NCBI RefSeq assembly: GCF_004362405.1
Contig: NZ_SNXE01000008.1
Span: 62,001-126,000 of the forward strand
Length of the DNA: 64,000 nt
Source of the DNA: Roseateles asaccharophilus
GTDB lineage: Bacteria; Pseudomonadota; Gammaproteobacteria; Burkholderiales; Burkholderiaceae_C
Direction: 5' to 3'
Part shown: piece by piece, positions 17,098 to 25,363 of the stretch
Layout: each line of letters begins with the position of its first letter
How positions within the stretch are numbered: the first letter of the stretch is position 1
The notes under the pieces: model-generated
The model's database searches: none
Told to the model about the DNA's origin: nothing
Seen by the model: only the letters and a program-made list of their open reading frames with translations
Translations under genes and position numbers: made by a program

Positions 17098-18075
17098 ATG
17101 CGAGTACGTTCACGACTGATGGCCTGCTTCGGTGTGCTGACCCTGGGGGGCTGGTGCGGCCTTGCCGGCGCGCTGGAGCTGCGCTCGGCCGATGTTCACA
17201 ACAGCGACGACTACCCCACCGTGGCGGCCGTGCGGCATATGGGCGAGCTGCTGAGCGCAAAAAGCGGTGGCAAGTTCAGGACCAAGGTCTTCAACAAGGG
17301 GGCCCTGGGCAGCGAGAAGGAAACCATCGATCAGGTCAAGATCGGTGCCCTGGAGATGACGCGGGTGAACATCAGCCCGATGAACGCCATCTGCCCCAAG
17401 ACGCAGGTACCGACCATGCCTTTTCTGTTCCGCTCGGTGGAGCATATGCGCAAGAGTCTGGACGGCCCGGCCGGTGAAGAGATCCTGAGGAGCTGCGAGG
17501 CCCAGGGCTTCATCGGCCTGGCCTTCTACGACAGCGGCGCGCGCTCCATCTACGGCCGCAAGCCCGTCAAGACCGTGGCCGATGCCAAGGGCCTGAAGAT
17601 TCGTGTGCAGCAGTCCGACCTCTGGGTCTCGCTGATCGGCGCCATGGGCGCCAATGCAACGCCGATGCCGATCGGCGAGGTCTACACCGGCCTGAAGACC
17701 GGCCTGATCGATGCGGCCGAGAACAATGTGCCGTCCTACGAGGGCTTCAAGCATTTCGAGGCGGTGAAGTTCCTCTCCAGGACCGAGCACTCGATGGCGC
17801 CCGACATGCTGCTGATGAGCAAGGTGGTGTTCGACAAGCTCAGCAAGGCCGAGCAGGACATGATCCGCGCAGCGGCCCGGGAGTCGGTTGCGTTCCAGCG
17901 CAAGAAGTGGGATGAGCAGGAAGCCAAGTCCCTGGCCCTGATCAAGGCGGCTGGCGCCGAGATCATCGAGGTCGACAAGGCCTCGTTCCAGTCCGTGATG
18001 GCGCCGGTCTACGCCAAGTTCATGACCACGCCCGACCTGCAACGCCTGGTCAAGACCGTCCAGGACACCAAGTGA
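17098..18075 (+). CDS. TRAP transporter substrate-binding protein (DctP family), probably for uronates
   Basis: Periplasmic receptor of a TRAP system. The 325-residue product has a signal peptide ([19 protein letters not shown]) and the DctP fold with [16 protein letters not shown] and [20 protein letters not shown], the latter holding the conserved carboxylate-binding Arg. [19 protein letters not shown] is also typical. GAGGAG at 17086-17091 sets ATG 17098. The match with udh and kdgK context suggests a UxuP-like hexuronate receptor; ligand assignment is inference. Confidence 0.88.
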   Translation: MRVRSRLMACFGVLTLGGWCGLAGALELRSADVHNSDDYPTVAAVRHMGELLSAKSGGKFRTKVFNKGALGSEKETIDQVKIGALEMTRVNISPMNAICPKTQVPTMPFLFRSVEHMRKSLDGPAGEEILRSCEAQGFIGLAFYDSGARSIYGRKPVKTVADAKGLKIRVQQSDLWVSLIGAMGANATPMPIGEVYTGLKTGLIDAAENNVPSYEGFKHFEAVKFLSRTEHSMAPDMLLMSKVVFDKLSKAEQDMIRAAARESVAFQRKKWDEQEAKSLALIKAAGAEIIEVDKASFQSVMAPVYAKFMTTPDLQRLVKTVQDTK

Positions 18076-18614
18076 GCGCGTCGGTGCTGAACAAAGCGGC
18101 AGCACCGGCATCCTCGCCCGCAGCCCTGTTCACCCGCCTTTGCGCCAGCCTCTCCAAGCTGGCGCTGGTGGCCGCGGTGGCGGGACTGCTGGCCGTGGTG
18201 CTGTGCGTGCAGTACCAGGTGGTCGGGCGCTATCTGTTCAACGACACGCCCACCTGGGCCGAGGCGCTGGCCATGCTGCTGGTGCTCTACGTCACGGCGC
18301 TGGGTGTGGCGGTGGGCGTGCGGGATGCCGGTCATATTGGGCTGGAGTCCCTGCTGGTCTTGTTGCCCGAGCGCCTGCGCCGAAAGCTTGAGATCCTGAT
18401 CCACCTGCTGGTGGCGCTCTTCGGCGGACTCATGCTCAAAGCAGGTTGGCTGTGGACCACGCTCAAGTGGAGCGAGAGAAAGCCCATGCTGGGCGTGCCC
18501 GAAGGCATGGACTACCTGCCGCTGGTGATCGCCGGCGCGCTGATCGTGCTGTTCTCGATCGAACACATTGTCGCGCTGCTGCGCGGCCATCATGTGGAGC
18601 CCGCATGGAACTGA
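18072..18614 (+). CDS. TRAP transporter small permease (DctQ family)
   Basis: The 180-residue membrane protein with four predicted helices (about 30-50, 65-90, 105-130, 145-170) and [22 protein letters not shown] is the DctQ signature region. It forms the Q part of the Q-M membrane complex. The GTG start overlaps the stop of the binding-protein gene by 4 bases (GTGA). It overlaps the large-permease gene by 10 bases, so all three are tightly coupled. Confidence 0.88.
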   Translation: MSASVLNKAAAPASSPAALFTRLCASLSKLALVAAVAGLLAVVLCVQYQVVGRYLFNDTPTWAEALAMLLVLYVTALGVAVGVRDAGHIGLESLLVLLPERLRRKLEILIHLLVALFGGLMLKAGWLWTTLKWSERKPMLGVPEGMDYLPLVIAGALIVLFSIEHIVALLRGHHVEPAWN

Positions 18615-19894
18615 CGATTCTTGGCTTCAGCTTCGCGCTGCTGCTCATCCTGGGCGTGCCGGTGGCCTTTGCCATCGGCCTGGCGTCGGTGGCCACCATC
18701 ATCGCCGCCGGCCTGCCGGTGGCCGTGGTGTTCCAGAAGATGGTGGGTGGCATGCAGGTCTTCAGCTTCCTGGCCATCCCCTTCTTCGTGTTTGCCGGTG
18801 AGTTGATGCTGCATGGCGGCATCGCCGAACGCATCATCCGTTTTGCCAACAGCCTGGTCGGTCATGTGCGGGGCGGCCTGGGCATGAGCAATGTGGTGGG
18901 TTGCACCTTGTTCGGGGGCGTGGCCGGCTCGCCGCTGGCCGACGTCTCGGCCATGGGCTCGGTGATGATCCCGATGATGAAGAAGGAGGGTTACCACGCG
19001 GACTACGCGGTCAACGTCACCACGCATGCCTCGCTGGTGGGGGCGCTGATGCCGACCTCGCACAACCTCATCATCTTCACGCTCGCGGCGGCTGGCATTG
19101 CCTCGGTCAGCGTGTTCAGCCTGATCCTGGCGGCCTTGATTCCGGCCCTGCTGCTGACGGTGTGCAATCTGGTTGCCGCCTATGGCGTGGCCGTCAAGCG
19201 GGGTTATCCGACGCACGGCGCCTTTCCGGGCTGGCCCGCGGTGTTCAAAGCCTTCGGCGCCGCGCTGCCCGGCCTGCTCGTGGTGGTCATCATCCTGGTG
19301 GGCATCCTCAGCGGCGTCTTCACCGCCACCGAGTCGGCGGCGACGGCGGTGTTCTGGGCGCTGGCCATCACGGTGCTGGCCTACCGTTCGCTGAGCTGGG
19401 CACACTTCCTCAAGGCCTGCGCCAAGGCCTGCAAGACCACCGGCGTGGTGCTCTTCCTGATCGGCATCTCCTCGGCCTTCGGCTACTTCATGGCCTTGTA
19501 TGAGGTACCGCAGAAGACCGGCGAGCTGATGCAGTGGGTGACCAGCGAGCCCTGGCTCATCTTCCTGATGGTCAATCTGCTGCTCTTTCTGCTGGGCACC
19601 TTTCTGGACATGGCGGCCACCATCCTGATCTGCACGCCCATCTTCCTGCCGATCTGCCAGAAGTTCGGCATGGACCCGACCCAGTTCGGCATCCTCATGC
19701 TGATCAACTGCTCGCTGGGCCTGAACACGCCGCCGGTCGGCACCACCCAGTTCGTGGGCTGTGCCATCGGGCAGATCTCGGTGGGCGAGGTGATGCGCTC
19801 CATCTGGCCCTTCTATGGCGCGCTGATCGTCACGCTGATGCTGGTGACCTATGTACCTGCGTTCTCGCTGTGGCTGCCGGGGCTGATGAAGTAA
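18605..19894 (+). CDS. TRAP transporter large permease (DctM family)
   Basis: The 429-residue polytopic protein has around a dozen hydrophobic helices and the DctM blocks IPFFVFAGELMLHGGIAERI, GVAGSPLADVSAMGSVMIP and NCSLGLNTPPVGTTQFVG. It drives Na+-coupled import of the acid delivered by the binding protein. A longer frame begins at 18446, but ATG 18605 gives the normal start [14 protein letters not shown]. Last gene of the udh-P-Q-M unit; an imperfect ACAAGCG/CGCTTGT stem (19900-19922) without a T-tract follows. Confidence 0.92.
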   Translation: MELTILGFSFALLLILGVPVAFAIGLASVATIIAAGLPVAVVFQKMVGGMQVFSFLAIPFFVFAGELMLHGGIAERIIRFANSLVGHVRGGLGMSNVVGCTLFGGVAGSPLADVSAMGSVMIPMMKKEGYHADYAVNVTTHASLVGALMPTSHNLIIFTLAAAGIASVSVFSLILAALIPALLLTVCNLVAAYGVAVKRGYPTHGAFPGWPAVFKAFGAALPGLLVVVIILVGILSGVFTATESAATAVFWALAITVLAYRSLSWAHFLKACAKACKTTGVVLFLIGISSAFGYFMALYEVPQKTGELMQWVTSEPWLIFLMVNLLLFLLGTFLDMAATILICTPIFLPICQKFGMDPTQFGILMLINCSLGLNTPPVGTTQFVGCAIGQISVGEVMRSIWPFYGALIVTLMLVTYVPAFSLWLPGLMK

Positions 19895-19967
19895 GCGATA
19901 CAAGCGCTCCCGGCTCGCTTGTGCTTGGGTACGGTTCAAGCGGGCCGCAACCCCTAGAATTGAGGGT

Positions 19968-19994
19968 ATGAAGCTCATGTTCATGCCCGCATGA
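19968..19994 (+). CDS. Eight-codon leader ORF coupled to the regulator at 19991
   Basis: ATG 19968 opens a frame coding MKLMFMPA and ends with TGA at 19992-19994, so its stop overlaps the regulator ATG (19991-19993) as ATGA. GAGGG at 19962-19966 is well placed for the internal ATG 19977 (same frame) but too far, about 24 bases, from the regulator ATG. The arrangement suggests that the regulator is translated by re-initiation. Whether the peptide itself matters is unknown. Confidence 0.4.
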   Translation: MKLMFMPA

Positions 19995-22264
19995 CACGCT
20001 ATCGGTTCCAGGATTGCTTGATCGACACCGATAGGCATGAGTTACGGGTCTGCGGGCTGACCGTCGAAGTACAACCTCTCATCTTCGATCTGTTGTGCTA
20101 CCTGGCGCGCCATGCCGGTAGAACGGTCACCAAGGATGAACTGTTGAGCGCTGTCTGGCGCTCCAGCTTCGTCACGGACTCGGTTTTGGCTCGGGCCGTC
20201 ATGAAGGCGCGGCGCGCCATCAAGGACAACGCGGACAGCCCGCAGTTCATCATCACGGTGCGTGGTCATGGCTACCGTTTGGATGCAGCCGTCGAGACCG
20301 AGTTGTCCCCGCCGCTCGCTGGATCACGCCCGCTGCAGCCTTCGCAGGCCGTAGGTGCGGCGCAGCCCGCCGCCCGTGCAACCGAGCCCAAGCTGGACCT
20401 TGCGGTTCTGCCTTTCTTCAACGAGACATCCGATCCCGGCCTCTCCTGGGTGGAGCTGGGCTTGCCCAGCTTGGTCTACCACCAATTGCAAATGCGCTCC
20501 GAGCTGCGGCTGGTGCGCAGCGAGGCGGTCGACGCGTGGACGCGGCGATCGGTCTGGAGCGAGCAGGATGCCGCCCTGGCCTGTCGGCAGCTCAACTGCC
20601 GCCTGGCCCTGGTCGGCAGGGTCTCGCGGCGCGGCGATGGCATGCTGTCTCTGCACTTCCTGCTCGGTAGCGAAGCAGAGCTGGAACTGTCACGGAGCTT
20701 CGACGGCTTGGATCTGCTGACACTGGCGCAAAAACTGGTCCGCGAAGTGGAGTCCGCCTGTGGCGGTACACCGTCACCGCAGGAGGAATCATTCTGGGAT
20801 GAGCAGAGCGCGCGCATCCTTGATCTCGCCGCCCGAGGCGAGTCGGAAAGAGCGCTCGCCTTGCTGGAGTCGTCCCTGCCTCGCATCAGGCCGGACCTCA
20901 GACTCAGACTGGTTCAGGCCCGCCTGCTGCGGGACCTGGCGCGTATGCAGGAATCGGTTGAGGTAGCCCAGGCGGCGCTGGCGGAAGCGGGTTTGGGTGG
21001 GCAGGCGGACCTGCAGGCCGAGTTGCTCGCCGAGCTGGGCCGCAGCGCCGTGATATCCGGGCAGATGGACGAGGCGGAGCGCTACAACGACCAGGCGCTT
21101 GAGCTGGTCCTGCAAGGCAAGGCCAGCATCACCACGCTACCCAATGTGCTGGTGGGGCGGGGCGAGCAGTTCAGATTCAAGGGTCAGGGCGAGGAGGCGG
21201 CCAAGGCTGCAGAGCGGGCCATCTCCGCCGCGCAGGCCACGGGCGATGTCTACTGGGAGCTCATTGCGCGCTGCCTGCAGGCCCATGCCCTGATGGCCAC
21301 ACAGCAGCTTGCCCGGGCCCGAGAGCAACTGCGCGGCGTGGCCCGGGAGGCAAGGTCACGCGACCTGCTGCGCGTGGAGCTCCAAGCCTATGTATCGTTG
21401 GGGGCCATCGAGACGGGCTCACGGCACTACGGTGCAGCCCTGGAGTCATTGAGTCGTGCTGCCACGCTGGCCCGGACCCTGGGATCGCGCGTTCGCTACA
21501 TCACCAGCCAGCTGCAGAGCATGTTCGCCCTGATCGAGTCCGGGCGCCTGAGTGAGGCTGCGCAGCTTGTCGCGCGATTTGCCGATGAGGTTGGTGAGGA
21601 GATGCCCCAGAACTCTCGCGAGAGCCTGGAGCGAGCCAAGGCTCATCTGCTGTGGCGCACGGGTGAACAGCTCGCAGCGATCACCCAGCTGGAGGCCATG
21701 CTTCACATAGCTCGCTGCAGTCGCTGGTTCTCGCGCTGGAACAGCGCCTCCCTGCTTTGCAACTGGTATCTCGTGCGTGGTGAGGTCGCCAAGGCCGCCA
21801 GCGTGCTGGATGTTCTAGACGATGACAGCAATCCGGCGCGGCGGGCCCGATGCCAAGCCGCCGTCATGCTGAAGCAAGGCTTGCGGACACAGGCATTGGC
21901 CACGCTGCGCACCGTGTGGCTGACCGAATCCAGCGAGGGCGCGCCCGGGCAGGATTTGGCCGTGGATTTGGGCTGGTTGTTGATGGAGGAGGGGCTGGAC
22001 ACCGAGCTCGATGTGTTGATGTCCAGGGTGAGCGCGATGAGTGCCGAGCACGGCCCAACAGCCTTGCTGCAACTGGTGTTTGCCGCCAGAAAGCAAGGCC
22101 AGCCTCCAGATCCTTCATGGCGGAAATCCTTGGATGAACTGGTGGCGCGTCTGCCCGCCTTGCAGCGCCATACTCCGGATTTGTTGGCCTATCTGCGGTC
22201 TGCCGAGCTGTTCAGTCGTGCGCCCCCTCGCATGGCGCTATTGCTCAACGCAGCTTGTGACTGA
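19991..22264 (+). CDS. Winged-helix (OmpR/CadC-type) regulator with TPR-like sensor
   Basis: The 757-residue product opens with an OmpR-type winged helix (about 1-100): PLIFDLLCYLARHAGRTVTK then SVLARAVMKARRAIKD and ITVRGHGYRLD. A TolB/cyclase-like segment follows (about 135-260; LDLAVLPFFNETSDPGLSW). From about 270 to the end come helical TPR-like repeats. No transmembrane helix is apparent, unlike CadC, so it appears cytoplasmic. Its position after the uronate TRAP genes may be coincidental. Target genes cannot be read from sequence. It has no in-frame upstream start, since TGA lies at 19961. Confidence 0.78.
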   Translation: MTRYRFQDCLIDTDRHELRVCGLTVEVQPLIFDLLCYLARHAGRTVTKDELLSAVWRSSFVTDSVLARAVMKARRAIKDNADSPQFIITVRGHGYRLDAAVETELSPPLAGSRPLQPSQAVGAAQPAARATEPKLDLAVLPFFNETSDPGLSWVELGLPSLVYHQLQMRSELRLVRSEAVDAWTRRSVWSEQDAALACRQLNCRLALVGRVSRRGDGMLSLHFLLGSEAELELSRSFDGLDLLTLAQKLVREVESACGGTPSPQEESFWDEQSARILDLAARGESERALALLESSLPRIRPDLRLRLVQARLLRDLARMQESVEVAQAALAEAGLGGQADLQAELLAELGRSAVISGQMDEAERYNDQALELVLQGKASITTLPNVLVGRGEQFRFKGQGEEAAKAAERAISAAQATGDVYWELIARCLQAHALMATQQLARAREQLRGVAREARSRDLLRVELQAYVSLGAIETGSRHYGAALESLSRAATLARTLGSRVRYITSQLQSMFALIESGRLSEAAQLVARFADEVGEEMPQNSRESLERAKAHLLWRTGEQLAAITQLEAMLHIARCSRWFSRWNSASLLCNWYLVRGEVAKAASVLDVLDDDSNPARRARCQAAVMLKQGLRTQALATLRTVWLTESSEGAPGQDLAVDLGWLLMEEGLDTELDVLMSRVSAMSAEHGPTALLQLVFAARKQGQPPDPSWRKSLDELVARLPALQRHTPDLLAYLRSAELFSRAPPRMALLLNAACD

Positions 22265-22333
22265 AGTTTGCTCAGCGGCTGCTCCATGACACGGTGAAGT
22301 TCGGCAGCTTGCACCGCGCCATGGCTCGGGCAA

Positions 22334-22811
22334 TCAGCGGTAGTAGCCCACGCTCAGCACGGACTTTCCGTCGGGCAACAGGCTCACGAGGCTGGACTTG
22401 CCCTCGATTCGCTTCGTCTGCGGGTTGGCCCATTCATAGTCGACCCAGCCTTCCCCCGGCTGTGACTTCGCGATCTCAATCATGCGCGCCATGAAGGCGA
22501 AGCCTTTTGCGTCGCGGACCGCCATCATGTGCTTGCCGACAAGCTTGTCATTGCCGCCATGGGCAAGTACCTTGCCTTCCAGGTCAGTGACGGCCACATA
22601 GAGATCCTTGCGCACCCACCGGACCTTGTCATTCATGTGTGAAGTCTTTGAATGCGCGCTCCGCACCGACTTGCTTCACGTGGCTGGTGGCTGCATCGGC
22701 CAGAGCGACAGCTTCTTGCTTGCTGCCGCGTTCTTGGGCCTGTGCACCCAGACAGAAGGACAGTGTCAAGGCGCCGAGACCTGCGGCGATGCTGCTTGTA
22801 GAGAACTTCAT
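22334..22811 (-). pseudogene. Frameshifted secreted Cache-domain protein
   Basis: Two overlapping minus-strand frames encode the two halves of one familiar protein. 22811-22629 gives a signal peptide and first helix (MKFSTSSIAAGLGALTLSF... ending AFKDFTHE). 22636-22334 gives the Cache core (RKDLYVAVTDLEGKVLAHG, GEGWVDYEWANPQTKR, SVGYYR). In intact relatives the FKDF-like helix leads straight into the DLY strand, so a single-base change near the CACACA run at about 22636-22645 has split the gene. It could instead be a sequencing error, or two coupled ORFs, which is less likely. The family is a secreted ligand-sensing or redox-linked domain often found beside chemoreceptors. Confidence 0.7.
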
Positions 22812-22910
22812 TGATCAGAGAATTCTTGTTTGAGTTGTAGATGAAATGGAGACGGATACTCACTGACGCTTTGCTTCTGGCTGCTCCTCCTCAATGTTTG
22901 CGTTGTTGAT

Positions 22911-24818
22911 TCAGGTCTGAGAGTCGGCGCTCTGCCTCGCCTGCTCGGCGCTGATGAGCTGCAGGAAGGCCGCAGCCGCCATCGGCCTGCCCAGGAGATA
23001 GCCCTGGGCGAAGTCGCAGCCGAGGCTCCGCAGGACGTCGAGTTCGCGCTCGGTCTCCACGCCTTCGGCGACGGTCCGTATCCCGAAGGCATGTGCCACG
23101 TCCACAATCGCCTTGACCAGCTTGCGCGCGCCCTCGTTCCGGTCCATGTCCCTGACAAAGCTGCGGTCGATCTTGATCTTGCTGCAGCGAATGCGGTGCA
23201 GGTAGCTCAGCGAGCTGTAGCCGGTTCCAAAGTCATCGAGGGCCAGCTCATAGCCTTGCTCCCGGAGGCTGTTCAAGATGGAGTCGGCTGCGTCGACCTC
23301 CTCAAATGCGGCCCGTTCGGTGAGTTCGACCTGCATGGCGTCAGGCGTGAGCCCCAGTGTTTCTAGGCGGTCCAAGAATGCAGCCTTGGCCCCCTCCCGA
23401 ACAAACTGCATGGCGCTCAGATTGACCGCTACTGGCGGTGGGACCACGCCAGCTTCAAGCCAGTCGGACCGGTCCCGATGCAGTCTGCCGAGGATGTGCA
23501 GCCCCATGTCTTCGGCGAAACCCGCGGTTTCCGCCAGCGGCACGAAGGTATCCGGGGGAATCGGGCCGTGTTCCGGCGAGTTCCATCGCACGAGCGCCTC
23601 GGCGTAACGCAGATGTCCGGTGCGAATGTCGTGAATGGGCTGGTAGTAGAGACTGAGCTCGCTGCGTTTGAGAGCCTGCCTCAGGGCATCGGTCAGCCTT
23701 GCGCGTTCACGCAACAAGCGCTCCTGAGCTTGTTTGTAGCGCGCGATCCTGCCGTGTCCCGTCACCCGGGCGGCGGCCAGCCCGGCGCTTGCTGCCCCCA
23801 GGGCCGAGGCAACCGTTGTGCCATCGCCCGGTAGCAGGGCCATGCCAATGCAGGCTGAGACGCGGACGATGGCGTTGCCAATCAGTATGGGCTCCGATGC
23901 AAGGGCTTGAATGCGCATTGCAATGCCATGCAGGCGCTCTTCTTGGCCTTCATTCATCAGTAGGGCGAACTCGTCGGCACTGATTCTGGCCAGGCAGTCG
24001 GACGACCCCGCCAGGACTTGCAAGCGTTGGGCAATGACCCGTAACACGGCATCGCCCTGCTGCGTGCCATACGCTGCGTTAATCAGTCCGAAGTCGTCAA
24101 TGTCGATCAGAAAGAGGGCAGGGCTGGCTTGTGGCCGTTGCAAGCAGGCCTGGAGCTGCGCGCGCAGTTCCTCACGGTTGGCGCAGCCGGTCAAGGGGTC
24201 ATGCCGTGACATCCAGGACAAGCTTTGCTGGGCCATGAGTGCGGCCATCGAGGCGCGCCTGGCACTCACGCAAGACGCAAGCCATGCGGCGGCCACGGCC
24301 ACAGCGCCTACCGCGAGAAACACCCCGGTCCAGATTGCAATGCGGCTGGATGAGGCCTGGAGCGTCAGATAGCCCACCACGGCGCCCGAGGCGTAGACGT
24401 CCCGTGAGACCTGCAGCAGCACCAGGCCGTGGCCCCACTCCGGCGACTGCACGGTCCGACTTGCGATGAGTCTTCCGTCCAGTGCATAGAGCTCCGCGGT
24501 CGAAATGGTGCTGGACTGCATCAGGGCGTCCAGCACGGCCTGCGCGTCATCCAGGCTGTCAAAGATGAGTGCGGCGCTCAAGTTCCGAGCGAGCAGCTCA
24601 GCCGTGGCGCCAAGATCATCAATGGCGCTGGAGCGAAGTGCCTGGAACTGCACGGAAGCCAGCAGAATCAACAGGCTGCTGAGGGCAATCACCATGGCGG
24701 CCAGTTCGCGCGACAGGGCTGCTGTGCAGCGCGGCATTCGCAGCCGCTTGACTCGGCCAATTGCGCGCATGTCGGCCGCAGGCGTCGCGCTCTCGTACGA
24801 AGTTCTCACTGTAAGCAT
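22911..24818 (-). CDS. CHASE8-GGDEF-EAL protein, probable c-di-GMP phosphodiesterase
   Basis: The 635-residue membrane protein has a first helix (about 42-60), a periplasmic CHASE8-like region (ARNLSAALIFDSLDDAQAVLDAL), a second helix (about 165-185), then GGDEF and EAL. The GGDEF active site is degenerate (RISADEFALL), so cyclase activity is unlikely. The EAL site looks complete: YAEALVRW, VNLSAMQF, ELTER, DDFGTGYSSLSYL, KIDRSF, AEGVE. I predict c-di-GMP degradation, with the degenerate GGDEF as a possible GTP sensor. I use ATG 24818 (MLTVRTSYES); GTG 24828-24830 is an alternative. Probably cotranscribed with the upstream binding protein and porin. Confidence 0.87.
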   Translation of the reverse strand: MLTVRTSYESATPAADMRAIGRVKRLRMPRCTAALSRELAAMVIALSSLLILLASVQFQALRSSAIDDLGATAELLARNLSAALIFDSLDDAQAVLDALMQSSTISTAELYALDGRLIASRTVQSPEWGHGLVLLQVSRDVYASGAVVGYLTLQASSSRIAIWTGVFLAVGAVAVAAAWLASCVSARRASMAALMAQQSLSWMSRHDPLTGCANREELRAQLQACLQRPQASPALFLIDIDDFGLINAAYGTQQGDAVLRVIAQRLQVLAGSSDCLARISADEFALLMNEGQEERLHGIAMRIQALASEPILIGNAIVRVSACIGMALLPGDGTTVASALGAASAGLAAARVTGHGRIARYKQAQERLLRERARLTDALRQALKRSELSLYYQPIHDIRTGHLRYAEALVRWNSPEHGPIPPDTFVPLAETAGFAEDMGLHILGRLHRDRSDWLEAGVVPPPVAVNLSAMQFVREGAKAAFLDRLETLGLTPDAMQVELTERAAFEEVDAADSILNSLREQGYELALDDFGTGYSSLSYLHRIRCSKIKIDRSFVRDMDRNEGARKLVKAIVDVAHAFGIRTVAEGVETERELDVLRSLGCDFAQGYLLGRPMAAAAFLQLISAEQARQSADSQT

Positions 24819-24915
24819 CTGCTCTCTCACGCTAGCAGGTCGGCACGGCGCTTGCCGATAGGCACGGTTCAGCCCCGTGCAAGAGGCCGAACCGCGATGG
24901 CTTGTGTGCCTAGGC

Positions 24916-25353
24916 TCAAGGCGCCAGCAAGACCTTGACCGATGCGTCGACGGCGGACTTCTCCAGATAGCCGATCGCAGCGGGGTTGGCCGCCAGGGCC
25001 TTCTTCAGAGCAGCACTGCTGTCGACGACCTTGGGGGGCTGCCCCTTGCCGGTGAAGATCATGCGAGACCAGTAGGCCTTCATGGCGCTGGCGTTCTTGT
25101 TGCTGGTCTCCTGATAGAAGGCATCGCGCACGGCATTGCCTTCCGGCAGGTCATGAATGGCCACGGCGCCAATGCCGGGAAGATCGGATGTCTTGCCCAT
25201 GTACAGGCTCTCGGCGGTCGCCATGTCCAGGCTGCGCATGCTGCTCTTGGCGCTGGCCACCAGCACCCACTCGGCAGCAGTGGCCCCGGTGTGAAGTCCC
25301 AGCAATGCCAGCGCGGCGAGCAGGCCGCGGGTGCTCGTCTTGACGTTGTTCAT
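24916..25353 (-). CDS. Small phosphate-binding-like periplasmic protein
   Basis: The 145-residue product has a signal peptide (GLLAALALLGLHTGATA) and one PBP-like (PstS-type) domain. SLYMGKTSDLPGIGAVAIHD and the C-terminal NPAAIGYLEKSAVDASVKVLL are typical of short PBP_like_2 proteins, which are about half the length of true PstS. AGGAGG lies five bases before ATG 25353. It is 11 bases downstream of the porin and is followed by the CHASE8-GGDEF-EAL gene. With no ABC permease nearby, it is more likely a periplasmic sensor partner than a transport receptor. Confidence 0.78.
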   Translation of the reverse strand: MNNVKTSTRGLLAALALLGLHTGATAAEWVLVASAKSSMRSLDMATAESLYMGKTSDLPGIGAVAIHDLPEGNAVRDAFYQETSNKNASAMKAYWSRMIFTGKGQPPKVVDSSAALKKALAANPAAIGYLEKSAVDASVKVLLAP

Positions 25354-25363
25354 GCTGTCCTCC

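Noticed and set aside
18590-20038. A long minus-strand frame opposite the DctM gene
   Set aside because: Histidine- and glutamine-rich shadow of the permease; the DctM signatures on the plus strand are decisive.
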